The notes beneath the pieces are model-generated. The model ran no database searches and was not told the origin of the DNA. It saw only the letters and a list, made by a program, of their open reading frames with translations. Both the position numbers and the translations under genes were made by a program. Below are positions 22,540-33,568 of a DNA stretch of 64,000 nt, piece after piece; position 1 is the first letter of the stretch, and each line of letters opens with the position of its first letter. Origin of the DNA: Gnetum montanum (Eukaryota > Streptophyta > Gnetopsida > Gnetales > Gnetaceae); contig MNCI01009511.1 in the NCBI GenBank assembly GCA_015680685.1, forward strand, positions 7,044 through 71,043, written 5' to 3'.

Positions 22540-22839
22540 TACCTGTTTACTGTCCTATCAAAATGTTGATCATGCTACCTTAAACACCATGGAAACCAAG
22601 TGCCAAACTCAAGCTGAGCTTGCTGAAGTCCAGCTTGCTTAAGATCACCCTAGTATGCTCACGCTAAATTAATCAAGTGTACAACCCTTCAAATTCTGCA
22701 ACTGCATCATCAGAACCCAAACAGCATACACACGGTACTTAAAAAAGTCGCCTTATAGACAGCCTGCCAAGTAATGTTCCCATTACCATCATTGACCGAT
22801 CATAGTGACCTTCTTTCACCACTTGCAACCTGCATCTTG

Positions 22840-22975
22840 CCTTGCTCATGCTAACTTGTCAAGCTGGCTTGCTCACACTCAGCTTGTCAAGCTAGCTTGC
22901 TCACGCTAGCTTGTCAAGCTAGCTTGCTCACGCCTAGCTTGACAAGCCAGCTTACTCACACTACTATGTAATCTT
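22840..22975. repeat. Palindromic tandem repeat in E5 leader
   Basis: Four to five copies of an approximately 27-28 base unit with CTTGTCAAGCTAGCTTGCTC. Each copy contains AGCTTGTCAAGCT and AAGCTAGCTT self-complementary segments, so the RNA could fold into several hairpins. It lies between the primer site and gag, where packaging signals are usually found. Confidence 0.75.
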
Positions 22976-23034
22976 CCCATATCAACACAACAATGTTGTA
23001 GATCTCTAACTTTGGGGCTGGAACCTCAAACCCT

Positions 23035-25510
23035 ATGACTGTGACAGAACCCATAACTATCATTGAAGTGATAAATCCTCAAGGGCCAACTCGCCAGTCA
23101 CTTAGGCTACAAGGTAGGAACCCTACTTACGCAATCCTCACACCAGAACAATATAATTTCATTTGTGTGAATATTCAAGCCAAATTGCCAATCGATTGCA
23201 TAAAAAGAGAAGCAAAGAGAAACTATGAGCTCATCTACAAGGGAGGTCATGAGTTCACTCCCTCAGCATTTGACATAATCCCCCTTTTCAAGCCCCATCA
23301 TCAACTCATATCTCAGGTTCTCATGGCAAGGAATCAAACTTCACAGCCACCTTTGATAGAGCCTCAGAGTGAAGATGAGGAAGATGACTTTGTGGCCCAA
23401 TCTGAGCATGGAGATTCATACCATATCGTCAGTCCTCATGCCCATACAAACTTGTCATTCCAACCTTTCCTGGAAGAGACCATACTTCCTCCTTTATCCG
23501 TGAACACTTGAGCACCAGTTTCTCTACAAGAAGTACCCACTTCCATTCCCACCTTTCTAGGCCCAACATTCAATCTGATACATCCATCTCCATCATACCT
23601 TTGCAAGTACAGTCCCAACAATTCCCTCCTCAAACTAATGCAGGATTAGTTTTCCAACCTCAAGTAATTGGGATGCCATCATTTCTACTAGCTTCCATGT
23701 CCACCCACTACATACCACAAGTACAAACCCATGGAGCACCTTTGATTACTTTAGCCCAACATGTTCGGGGTGTCACCTCACAACCTGTGGCTGGGCAGTG
23801 AGTTTCACCAGCTGTCCAGCAACACCAACCTACTCACTATAATGTATCACACCCTGCAATCCCATCTCTGAATGTTGCTCCACCACAACAACCAACAATC
23901 CAATAGTCTCCCTTTCCACAAACAATACAAGAATCAAACTACTACCAATTGTAATCTACTCAACTGGTCGGTCTACCTACTGTCCAAGAGTGGGTAGAGA
24001 CAAAGAAAATGATGCACTCATTAACTGAGGAGTTAAAGTGTCTTAAAACTGCAAACACTGAGGAAGTCAAGGTGCTAAACTTCTACCAAGATGATCCAAT
24101 CCACCCTTTAGTTTCACCATTAACCTTACTAAAGGGAATCTCATTACCTCAGCTAACCAAGTACAATGGAGAGGGAGATCCAAACGCCCATCTGGTAACA
24201 TTTCGATTAGAATGTCTATTGCTTCAGGCCTAGCCTCATGCAATTCTACGTGTATTTGCTATGTCCTTGACAGGAAAAGCCTTAGACTGGCACTGAGCTT
24301 TACCTCGTAAATCCATATCCTCTCTAGAGGATTTGTTACATCAGTTTGTTACTCGTTTTAAATATAATTTAAAGCTTGAAGCCATAGTAGATGGTTTGAT
24401 CTAGATTAAACAAGCGCCATTAGAGCCAGTGCAAAATTTATCCAAAGGTGGAGTGCAACCCTGAATGAACTTCACGAGCCCATACCTAAGACATACTTGC
24501 TTACCATTCTTAAGGCTACCGTGAATGACTTCGTTAAATCAAAAATTTATTATTTGAGTGCTCGTACTTTGAGTCAAGCATTCACACAAATTAAGAACAT
24601 AGAAGAGGTAGTGCAATCAAGTAATGATCAGTTTACTTAGCCTTTAGAAGCCAACACATGAGGAAGGATAAGGATAAATCCAAAATGATGGTAGCAGCGG
24701 TGGCCAAGGTAGCCCAACCAAACAATTTAGGATAGAGAGGAAAACAATCCACTGCTCCAACCAGCCATGAAAGAACCACATCTGCACCTACATCCGAATC
24801 TTCCTCAACTAAAGCCACAAACATGGATCCCACTCATACATTTGAACAAAAACCTACTCAATACACACCTTTGCCTATGAAGCCTTCACAATTATTAGAT
24901 CAACTTCTAAAGGCCTGGTTAATCAAGCACAAAAAAATGTCCCCCATGGCATCCCAAAAACATGATCAATTCTGTGAGTTGGCTAAGAACCCAACCTTAG
25001 CAACAACCAATGAGCCCCCTGTTCCAAGAGGCTTTAGGTTGGACAGGTTTTGTGAATATCACCAACAGTGTGGACATGGAATTGACTACTGCTTCACCTT
25101 AAAATAAGATATACAGCACATGATTGACAAGGGTGAAATAGTATTTGACAAGGCAAACCCGGTAAAGCCCCAAAACCAACCCATGGGGGTCTACAAGGAT
25201 CCTCTCAATACTAATGATGCACCATATGTGATTAACACTATCCATGTGGATAATGGACAAGATGTCCCTCGAAAACCTTTTGTAATTTGCAAGCCTTCCG
25301 AAACTACATCTACCCCAACACCTCCCTAAATCCCTTTTGTCATATGCACATTCCCTGCACCACAAAATCCATTCGTCATTCGCATACCTCCTTCTATTGC
25401 AGCAGCAACAACTCCATCAGGAAATCGACCCACTCCCTTTGTAATCCGGGTGCCAAAACACCCTAACATGCAACCCCCTACCATTCCCCTGCGACCCTTG
25501 TGAGAGCATC
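23035..25510 (+). pseudogene. gag: E5 gag remnant with PFVI-repeat linker
   Basis: The best open part (23035-23511) reads LTPEQYNFICVNIQAKLP and EDEEDDFVAQSEHGDSYH, parallel to E6. Capsid sequences are at about 24000-24640 (YNGEGDPNAHLVTFRLECLL, SLTGKALDWH), broken by stops and at least one frame change. The H/C-rich segment LDRFCEYHQQCGHGIDYC is at about 25045-25095, followed by a stop in LKQ position. A linker then has four PFVI motifs (KPFVICK, IPFVICT, NPFVIRIP, TPFVIRVP). The frame ends near 25510. Protease and all later pol domains are absent. The start codon is uncertain, since the leader reads through without a clear ATG before 23035. Confidence 0.8.
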
Positions 25511-25543
25511 TTGATGACAGGCTGACACAGATACTTTTCCCAA

Positions 25544-25623
25544 AATCGTTATCGCTTTCAGCCCACTATCGCCTAAAACTAGTAATCGTTATCGCTTTCA
25601 GCCCACTATGGCCTAAAACTAGT
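25544..25623 (+). repeat. 40 bp tandem duplication in E5
   Basis: Two adjacent 40-base copies, 25544-25583 and 25584-25623, starting AATCGTTATCGCTTTCAGCC. They differ by one base (TATCGCC against TATGGCC), so the duplication is recent relative to the element's decay. Confidence 0.9.
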
Positions 25624-26655
25624 AATCCCTCATTCTTTTCTTTCAACATAGATACAAGTCCACCATGACTTTAAACTGATGTGTACAGCCCGAAATGGCC
25701 TTAAACTAGAGCTTAGTAAGTCGCAAGTTTACAAACTTTCATTATGTTATGTTAAATTTTCATTTACATGTTACAAGTTGCAATTTCAATTCATGCATTC
25801 TCGTTACTTTTCCTTTTATAAATATTTGCCTTACGTTTCATTCTACATTTTGGAATCTCATTTTACATTCAGCTACTTGAGAAAATAGGAAAAACAACAA
25901 AAAAAGAGAAAAATATAAATATANGCTAAAGCTAGACTAATAGTTAATTCACACATCAGTACTAGGAGGGGGCTAGCCCCCAAAATCCTCCACATCATCT
26001 GCTCCCACTCCACTAGGGCCAGCCTCGTCATTACTATGTTCCTACAATAGAATGAAAAAAAAAACAAACAAACAGGTAAGTATAACAAAATGAGTCATGA
26101 ATACAAAACCTGGAAGAACAGTAACACTAACACTAAAAATAATAAAACCATACAAAAGTAAGCACCATAATAAAACACTCACAGGTGAAGAGGGCCTTAC
26201 TTAGTCACCAAGGCATATAATAATAGAGCATTCAAACTTGCTGACATGGACGGGAACGAGTTCGCTAATCCCACAAATCACCTGTACTTAAAATGGTACT
26301 ATGTCTGATGAACTTGAGGTATGTAATGGTCCTGGCATCACGACCTAAAACTAATACCATAGAATGGTCCTGGGGCTATGACTTAAAACTAGCATCATAG
26401 AGTTTCCTGGAGTCATGACAGTAAACTGACATCACAGAGCTCCATCCGGTATGACACTAAACTGCCACATTTGTCCACCATGACATGAAACTAGCATGCA
26501 GAGTCCACTAAGACTATAAATTGGTTTGCCTCTTCACAGTCCGCTACAACTATAAACTAGCTTTGCACTGTCTACTATGACGCTAAAATGGCACCGTCCA
26601 AAGGGTTATAACGTGAAACTAACCTACCACAGTATGCTAAAACTATAAATTGGTG
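25624..26655 (+). repeat. E5 array of CTATAAACTGG-like motifs and flanking non-coding DNA
   Basis: Copies of the GACTATAAACTGG motif begin near 25660 and cluster at 26340-26655 in the same order as in E6, with variants GACTTAAAACTA, GACAGTAAACTG and GACATGAAACTA. The interval 25720-26330 shows no gene. An N lies at 25924. Confidence 0.75.
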
Positions 26656-27217
26656 ACATCATTAATGACCAGGCAATACCTGAAAAGATATGTTACTGCA
26701 ATGGCTGTACATGCTCTATAAAGACTTGTTGCATAATTTGTCTCATGGACCCTGATGAAGCTGATGCTGTTCATGATTCTATCTACTTTGAAATTGCACA
26801 CAGTGGCTCCATCTCTTTGGTTGTATTCAAGTTTAAAGTACTTAGTTAATTGAATCATTTGTGGCTTTCTTATCTTCTTGGAGTTGTGTTTGCAAGATGA
26901 CATGCCTAAGGTATTCACACACAAATGCACTTCATCATGACGATAAGGTATCACATTCTTCCTAACGCACGCAACTGGGTTAATCAATCCGTTCATAAGT
27001 ACATTCCCGACTCCTGATACATTCCCTATTCCCCATCATGTTCCCCTTATCCTATTCAATTACACCCCTTTGATACATTCTACTCATCCCAAAGCTCTTG
27101 ATACACTATTGCACATTGTGATTCTCTAAGCAATTGCAACGCAAAACACAGTACACGATACATGATACAAATGCAAATGCATGAGCATGAGTATAGCACT
27201 GAAAGTAAGTTGTTCCA

Positions 27218-27330
27218 AAAAGTACAAAAAAATAAAAACAAAAAAGAAAAGAAAAATAAACAGAAAAGAAAAAAAACAAAAAAGAAAAACAAAGAAAAAG
27301 AAAAAAAAGAACAAAAGATCAAAGAGAAAA
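27218..27330 (+). repeat. E5 purine tract
   Basis: About 110 bases of almost pure A/G, at the same place before the 3' LTR as in E6 but different in exact sequence. Confidence 0.85.
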
Positions 27331-27854
27331 ATGTACGGAAAAGGTCTTCATGACCTCATGGACATCATAGACCAAAGACCATTGGCTCTTCTCATACAAG
27401 GCCTAGGCAGGAAGGCAATTGTCTTAGAAAAATAGTTACACTGATGTCTCAAATGATCATGTTGCACATCATTGCATGGATTTGGCTGTTTACAATGAGC
27501 TCCCGTAAACACTTTACAAGATTCCCATTTCTCTAAAGAACGCAACTCCTATGTCTTGGTTTCGAGTTTGCTAAACACTAGCTACCAAAAAGGACCAAAA
27601 ATATTACTTGTTCACGTGAGAGCATTCCTCTCCCATAATTCCAACAGCAATTACAACCCTTGATCAACTCCTAACTTCCCCTGGTTACAACCAATTTCCT
27701 TATATCTTGAACCACATTTTCCCAATTCCATGTACTTTTGAGAAAGGTGCGATGACATCCAACCAGGGGTCGACAGACAATGCTTGGTACGTGTTTGGTC
27801 ATGGTGTTTTGTACTTCTTTGTCGATGCCTCTTGGGTGGATTCCTCCAGACGTT

Positions 27855-27870
27855 AACAAAGAGGGGCCAA
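27855..27870 (+). other. E5 polypurine tract
   Basis: AACAAAGAGGGGCCAA directly before the TGAAACACC start of the 3' LTR. Confidence 0.85.
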
Positions 27871-29562
27871 TGAAACACCACTAATTTTGGCCTAACACTT
27901 TGAAATGAGAACAACTCAGAGCTTTTTGAGCTTTTGGGAGACAAAAATTTGACTAAGGCATGAAAGTCACACTCAGCTTGTCAAGCTAGCTTGCCCTCAG
28001 CGTGAGCAACTCCAACGACTTCAAGATCAAGTCAAAGATGGTCCAATCTAAGGGTGCAAGTCATCTTCATAGGGCCAATGTTGTTCACTTCAAGTTTCAG
28101 CATTCGGGAGTTCAGATTTTGGGCCAGATTGCACAAATTTTCCTAGGTCACGCTGAGGTCATGCTGGCAACGTGAGTACAGTGTGAGAGAATCCAAGAGC
28201 CTCAAAACTGAGTCAAAATGGTTTGACTTCAAAGGTGCAAGTCATCCTCAATGTCCATTGATGACTACTTCAAGTCCTAGCCTCTAGAATTCCAGACTTT
28301 AGGTCCAAAATTGCAAAGATTTTGTCACTTACGCTAAGCTCACGCTGAGGTCACGCTAACAGCGTGAGTCCAGCGTGAGCTACCAAAAGTGGCTCGAATC
28401 AAGGCACACCCAGGCTCAGTTTTCAACATGCAGTTCACTCTCAGGGTCAAACACAGTCAGGCAATTGTTGCACTCAAAGAACAGTCTTCAAGGGTCAAAA
28501 GTTGGTGTGAAATGTGTCATTTTCATCAGGTTACGTTGAGGTCATGTTGGCAGCGTGAGTACAGCGTGAGTACTAATCACGCCTGGTCAAAAGCATGCCA
28601 AACACATGTTGAGGACACGCCGAGACAAAATAAACTCATGTTGGAAGCTTTTGAAAAATAGAAATACCTCAAAGAGCCACAAAACCACTCACATCAGCAT
28701 CCTGCAATAGTCAATCCATAGATCGAGAGGTTCCAAGCGAGCTGGAGTCAATTTTTCTTATTGTACAGTATCGTTTTTGTAAATTTTCACCATTTGTGAG
28801 CTTGTCAAACTCTTACGTTCCAAATTGTATCTGCTTATATGAGCGTAAGCTAGCTTATATAAGCCAATACACGTTGTTAGATATAGTGCATCCAGTTAAA
28901 AATGTAGGCTGCCCACGCAAGTCCAACTCATACGCAGTTGTCCATTAGACACTTTTCACATGATTCATTTTCTTCTCATTTCTCAGCCGTTGATTCCATC
29001 CATGAATTCTGCACTCGAGCCTAGCTAAACCTTATAAATACCCCATCCATTCACATAAATGGGGGTTGACAATTTTGAAGGTTGATGGCTTAGGGAGCAT
29101 TGACTGGCAACTTTGGACGCTTAGGTACACGTGACTCCCAGCATCCAAGCACCTGTAAGCACATCACTCCAGGGCTTAGTGCTTGACTTGCCATCCACAC
29201 ACGTAACTACGCTTTGAACAATGCACATCCTTGTTTAAGCAATAAAATATAATTCATTATTACCTTCCATTACATTGCTTGCTCTATTTTTTTATCTGTT
29301 TTATGCTTCTATATACACCCTCGCGGTTACACTCTATTTACATTTCATACGTTACTAGTTATAATAACCCTAGCGTAAGCCATAACTTACGCTCAGGAAA
29401 GTCCTTGGTTGATTTACATGTAGATCATCCAAGGCACTCTACCTTTATTTTTTCTTTTCCAGGTTACCCTCACTCAAAGGCATGGTTGGCTGTGTCTCTC
29501 TAATAATCTTTCGGCGTGTGTTTTTCCCTTCCAGCGTCACCCCGACGATTTCGGTCAGTACA
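27871..29562 (+). mobile_element. E5 3' LTR
   Basis: 1692 bases, TGAAACACC to GTACA. It is not interrupted, and so shows the E6 target site. GCGTGAG inverted-motif clusters lie near 28140-28185, 28325-28380 and 28530-28570, with TATAAATA at 29033-29040. Confidence 0.93.
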
Positions 29563-29567
29563 ATATC
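29563..29567. repeat. Target-site duplication ATATC, right of E5
   Basis: Identical to 14013-14017. Confidence 0.95.
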
Positions 29568-29699
29568 AAAGCCAATATGGTAAGAAAGAGATGATGAAAT
29601 GCAAAGAAAATATGCAAATGCAACTATATACAAATGAAATGCATGGTGAGGAGAAAGAAAATATGCAACTAAGGATATGCCAGGTGTCCACGTGGGGCA

Positions 29700-30667
29700 C
29701 CTAAGTAGAAATGCTTCAGATGAAATGCATTAAAGTTCCTATGTAGCTTATGTTCTTGCACATTAGCAATTTTGTACACATTAGGGGCAATGACATCTGT
29801 AACTTGGAATGGGCCTAACCACATAGGAAAGAACTTACTTTGAAGACTTGCTTAACCAAATGCTCTACCTCTTCTTAGGACTAGGTTTCCTATCTTAAAG
29901 ACTTTACCTGCATGTTTCTTGTCAAGCCATCGTTTAACAATTTTTCGATGATCAAGACATAATCTTAGTTTGCTTGTTTGTTTCTATCAGGAACTAAATT
30001 TGAATGTTTCATAAGATGAATAATTTTAGATCCTAGAAGTTCTTGAACTTTTTCTTTCATATAAGTTCCAATCTTAGGTCTAACATGTCTAGGTTTTTGT
30101 AGGTCATCGAATATAGCTTCTCTAGGAACATGTTCAATGGATATCTCATCAACGTTTTGTGCACCTTCTAATGTTTTAAGGGATAGGGTCTCATTTATGT
30201 CTTTGTCCTCCCTTAAAGGTGGTGGATCACCCAGAAGTAATCCCTTTCCATCATGTTGATGATAAGGTAAGATGTCTTCATAGATTTCTTCACCTCCTTT
30301 AGAAGTTTGATAGGGTTGGGAGGAATCTATATGAGAAAAAGGATTTATTTTTGTAATTTCACTCACATGGTCATTTATAACATGTTCACCATACTCAACC
30401 TCAATAACTCCAACATAAAGGTTAGAGTTTTGATTTTTCAAAGATTGGTTTTGCTGATCAAAGGTTAACTAGTTTATAGAAAGGCTCTCTTGGTATGAGC
30501 ACATATTTAGACTTTCCTTTGATAAGGATTAATAATTCTAAGAAATCTAATCTAAAGAAGCCCCCAAACTTGGATTCAAAAGTCCTAGATAAGAGCACAC
30601 CATAAGTGGGTGATATATCAACCACTAAGATATCCGTGTAACATGTAAAATGTAGGGTATTGTTCAA
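29700..30667 (-). pseudogene. EA post-protease linker fused to integrase C-terminus
   Basis: Minus strand. The first part holds VVDISPTYGVLLSRTFESKF, the conserved VxDxPxAWGMLLSR-type segment that follows protease in Tat elements, then KGKSKYVLIPREPFYKL. An open frame (30441-29965) continues through LRPKIGTYMKEKVQELLG-like sequence (PKIGTYMKEKVQELLGSK) to NLVPDR. Within a few codons the sequence becomes KIVKRWLDKKHAGKVFKIGN, FFPMWLGPF, a typical integrase C-terminal domain. RT, RNase H and the zinc and catalytic parts of integrase are absent, so the junction marks a deletion of the pol core. EB has the same fusion in one open frame. Confidence 0.75.
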
Positions 30668-30960
30668 GTTGCACTTTCACTTTTTTTAATGACCCTGCTA
30701 TAGGTACGTTAGACCCATCAAGTTGTATTATAATTCTCATTTGTGGTAGCGTCCATGCTCCTAAGGTTTTACATACCTCAAGTAGCATGACACTAATGGT
30801 TGCTCTAGAATCCATCAAACAATTATGAACATTCTTTCCCAAAATAATCAGAGTTGTTCGAAAAGGAGGTTGCTCTTTATTGCTCATCATGGAGTTGTTT
30901 GCATTTTATATTAATAATGCATTAGGACTTTTTGTGAAGTGAACTTGACTTTTAAGGATT
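30668..30960 (-). pseudogene. EA aspartic protease remnant
   Basis: Minus strand. NKEQPPFRTTLIILGKNVHN is followed by CLMDSRATISVMLLEVCKTL. The family motif is DSGAS or DTGAS, and here the catalytic glycine codon reads AGA (Arg). EB has DSRAI, so both copies carry the change. DGSNVPIAGSLKKVKVQLEQ lies downstream. It would process Gag, but the Gly to Arg change should inactivate it. Confidence 0.75.
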
Positions 30961-32479
30961 GGGAATTTTTATTTTTTAGTTTCAAGTGTATGAACTATAT
31001 TTTGAATCACTTCTTTCATTTCATTAAAGTGTAGGAGATCAGACATCGAAATGGTGGCTTTAACTCTTTTCAAATCCTCAACCAAATCATAAGTCTTATG
31101 TACATCTTTGGCTTCTTGTTGAGGTGGGGCTCTTCTAGGTAGAGAAGGTGAGTTTGGCCATTGCGGGACATTTACTTTGGATGACTCAGTTTGGTTGTTT
31201 GTATTTATTTGACTAGGAACTCTTCTATTTGGAGGAGTATAAGGATTATTCCTAGTTTGTTGCTATGTGGTATTCACAATGTTACTAAGTCTATGATAGC
31301 AAGTGTTATGTGGGTTGGACTTGCTTAACATAACTTGTTCCAATGAGGAAACCTCTTCATTTTCTATTTCATGAGGTACATTAAGGACCATAACAGGGGG
31401 TTTCCCTTTTTGTTGACTTTGGGCATTATCACCATATAGTGTTAAAAATTAAGGACAAGCCCTCTCAAATGTTGCCTTGTGTTATGGAGACAACAATAGT
31501 AGTCATTGATTAATGTACTTGGCTTTTTAAATTGTATAGGACCTTTGTTGTTGTTCTGCTTTAGTTGAACTACTTCATTTGAAAGTTTTTGAAGTGAAGT
31601 TAATATCTAGGTCATCTGATTTTGAGTTTGAGTTGGGGGTGCAATGGGATTAGATATCCCATTTGGGTTCATGCTAGATTGAATTAAGGTCTTCTATTGG
31701 TCATCATTCAAACCAATTTTAGATGGTAGGAATGAAGAAGATGTGGGACCTTGAAAACAACTATCTGTAGGTTGAGTCATTTGAAGGGGAGTGGGAGTTT
31801 GGAACATAGTATTGGTCATTGGGAAAGTTGGTAAAGGTAGAGGACTAGGTTGCATAGGGTTGCTAATGCTCATCATCCCAAATTAGGTTTGAATACTATT
31901 CATGAGGGCAATTTTCTCTAACTCGATGGCTTTAGCCATTGTTCCCTGTATTTTTGTTAGGTTAGGATCAGGTTTGATGACATAGGCAAAGAATGGATCA
32001 ATGGTGGACAAGTAAAAATTGAGGATGCCACTAGGTTGTGGACGCATATCATTTGGCACATAGGTAAGTTGATGAAGGAACCTTATGTTGTAATCCCAGA
32101 CAATTTCCCTAGGTAGCTTTCTAAAGCTTGTGAAGTTGCTTGATGCTATGGCTGAGCTAGTGAACATGTCAAACTGAATTGGGAGCTTATATTTAAATTC
32201 TTGCCATAAGTTGATGGAGGCATTAGGGAGCATCAAAAACCATTGGGTGGTGTTACTACTAAAAGTTGTCACAAATACCCTACATGCTACATCATTTTGT
32301 ACAATGTTATGGATCCTTATTAAGGTTTTGAAACATTGTATATGTTGGCAAGTATTACTAGTAGGGATTGTGGGATCGTAGAATAAGTTTCTATTTTGTA
32401 GTGATTTTGGAATGTCATGATAATTAGCAAAGTTAAAGGGGTTGCTAACCAAGGGAGCTGGGGGCTAATTGCTTGCCAT
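30961..32479 (-). pseudogene. gag: EA gag remnant
   Basis: Minus strand. ATG at 32479-32477 (MASN) is followed by a stop, then VSNPFNFANYHDIPKSLQ. The capsid region (32400-31890) shows CRVFVTTFSSNTTQWFLMLP, then INLWQEFKYKLPIQF and LPREIVWDYNIRFLHQLTY, the retrotransposon gag pattern of a tryptophan-rich core followed by a RQ..ESL..Y-like segment. A Pro/Thr-rich stretch (PMQPSPLPLPTFPMTNTMFQ) and a degenerate Cys/His segment follow near 31480. Several stops break the frame. The upstream leader to the primer site (32480-33120) is AT-rich and non-coding. Confidence 0.8.
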
Positions 32480-33123
32480 CTTAGTTTGAGTTCTCCTAGG
32501 GATAGAACTTGGAAAACATGAAGCTCATTATTTCCTTAATGTAAAGTGACAGGCAGTTGGTTGGTTAGGGGTAGAGGAGAGTTCACTCATAAAGTAAAAA
32601 AATTATAAAATATGAATGTTAAAATAAAATTATAACATGACATAAAAAAAAGAAATATTTCAATAATATTTTTTTAAAGAAAAAAAATAAAATATGCTAT
32701 TACAATTTTTTTTTCAAAGAAATAAATGCATGAAATTGTAATATTTAAAAAATTTAATAGGAAAATGATGAAATGTAAAATTTTAGAAAAATAATTTTTT
32801 TAAAAAAACCACCTAACCAAAGTCAGGACTAAGTTAAGGACTGCCAAAATCAAATATGAAAATGGGACTGGGAAATAAGGGTTTTTTAAAAAAGGATTAG
32901 AAATGGATGATGAGACTAAAAAATTTTTAGGAAAAAAACTTTTGAGATTAGAAAATAAAGGGCTAAAAAATTCTCAAAAAATAAAGCAAAAGATTTTTCA
33001 AAACAAAGGGCTGAAAATAGAGATTTTAGCAAAAAAAAGTGTTGAAATTGGTTCAGGAAACAAGTTAGGAAAAAGAAAAATAACAAGAAAAACTGATATG
33101 GAAAAATAAAGGCTGAAGAAATA

Positions 33124-33141
33124 GCCCTCATCATAGCACCA
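33124..33141 (-). other. EA primer-binding site
   Basis: Minus strand TGGTGCTATGATGAGGGC, nine bases from the LTR. Compare TGGAGTTAGAAGGAGGGC in EB and the E5/E6 sites. This fixes the minus orientation of EA. Confidence 0.6.
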
Positions 33142-33149
33142 AAAGATGT

Positions 33150-33522
33150 TGATGCATAAATTTTGGATGCACCAACACCCAAGGAAAAACCTTGTTTGAG
33201 TAGACTATTGCCTAAGGTGCCTCTTGTATTGGTACAGAAATTTGGGAGTAGTCTCAATCAGAGAGGGCTATGTGATGTTTCAACAAATAAATTAAACTAG
33301 AAAATTGGGGATTTTAAGTAACTATCTTAAATTTTCAAACTGAATCAAAATACATTAAATTTAAATTTTTCCCTAGTCTCCCATTGTTGTTGCTAGTTTG
33401 TTGCTACCGGTGGTGCCCATTGTTGGGCAAGAAAACCCCAACTGTCACTGAAGAGGGAGAGAGAGAGATAACCTGCTATGGGGTGTGTTGCCTCTCTACC
33501 ATTGCTACTATAGTGTTTGTTA

Positions 33523-33568
<46 letters not shown>

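Larger units (their letters stand above)
14018..29562 (+). mobile_element. E5: non-autonomous Tat-like LTR retrotransposon, interrupted by E6
   Basis: LTRs of about 1.69 kb start TGAAACACC and end GTACA. The 5' LTR is split by E6. Internal order: primer site, palindromic short repeats, gag remnant, repeated-motif non-coding region, purine tract, polypurine tract. Protease, RT, RNase H and integrase are absent. TSD ATATC is perfect. It inserted in the 3' untranslated region of EA, in opposite orientation. Confidence 0.93.
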
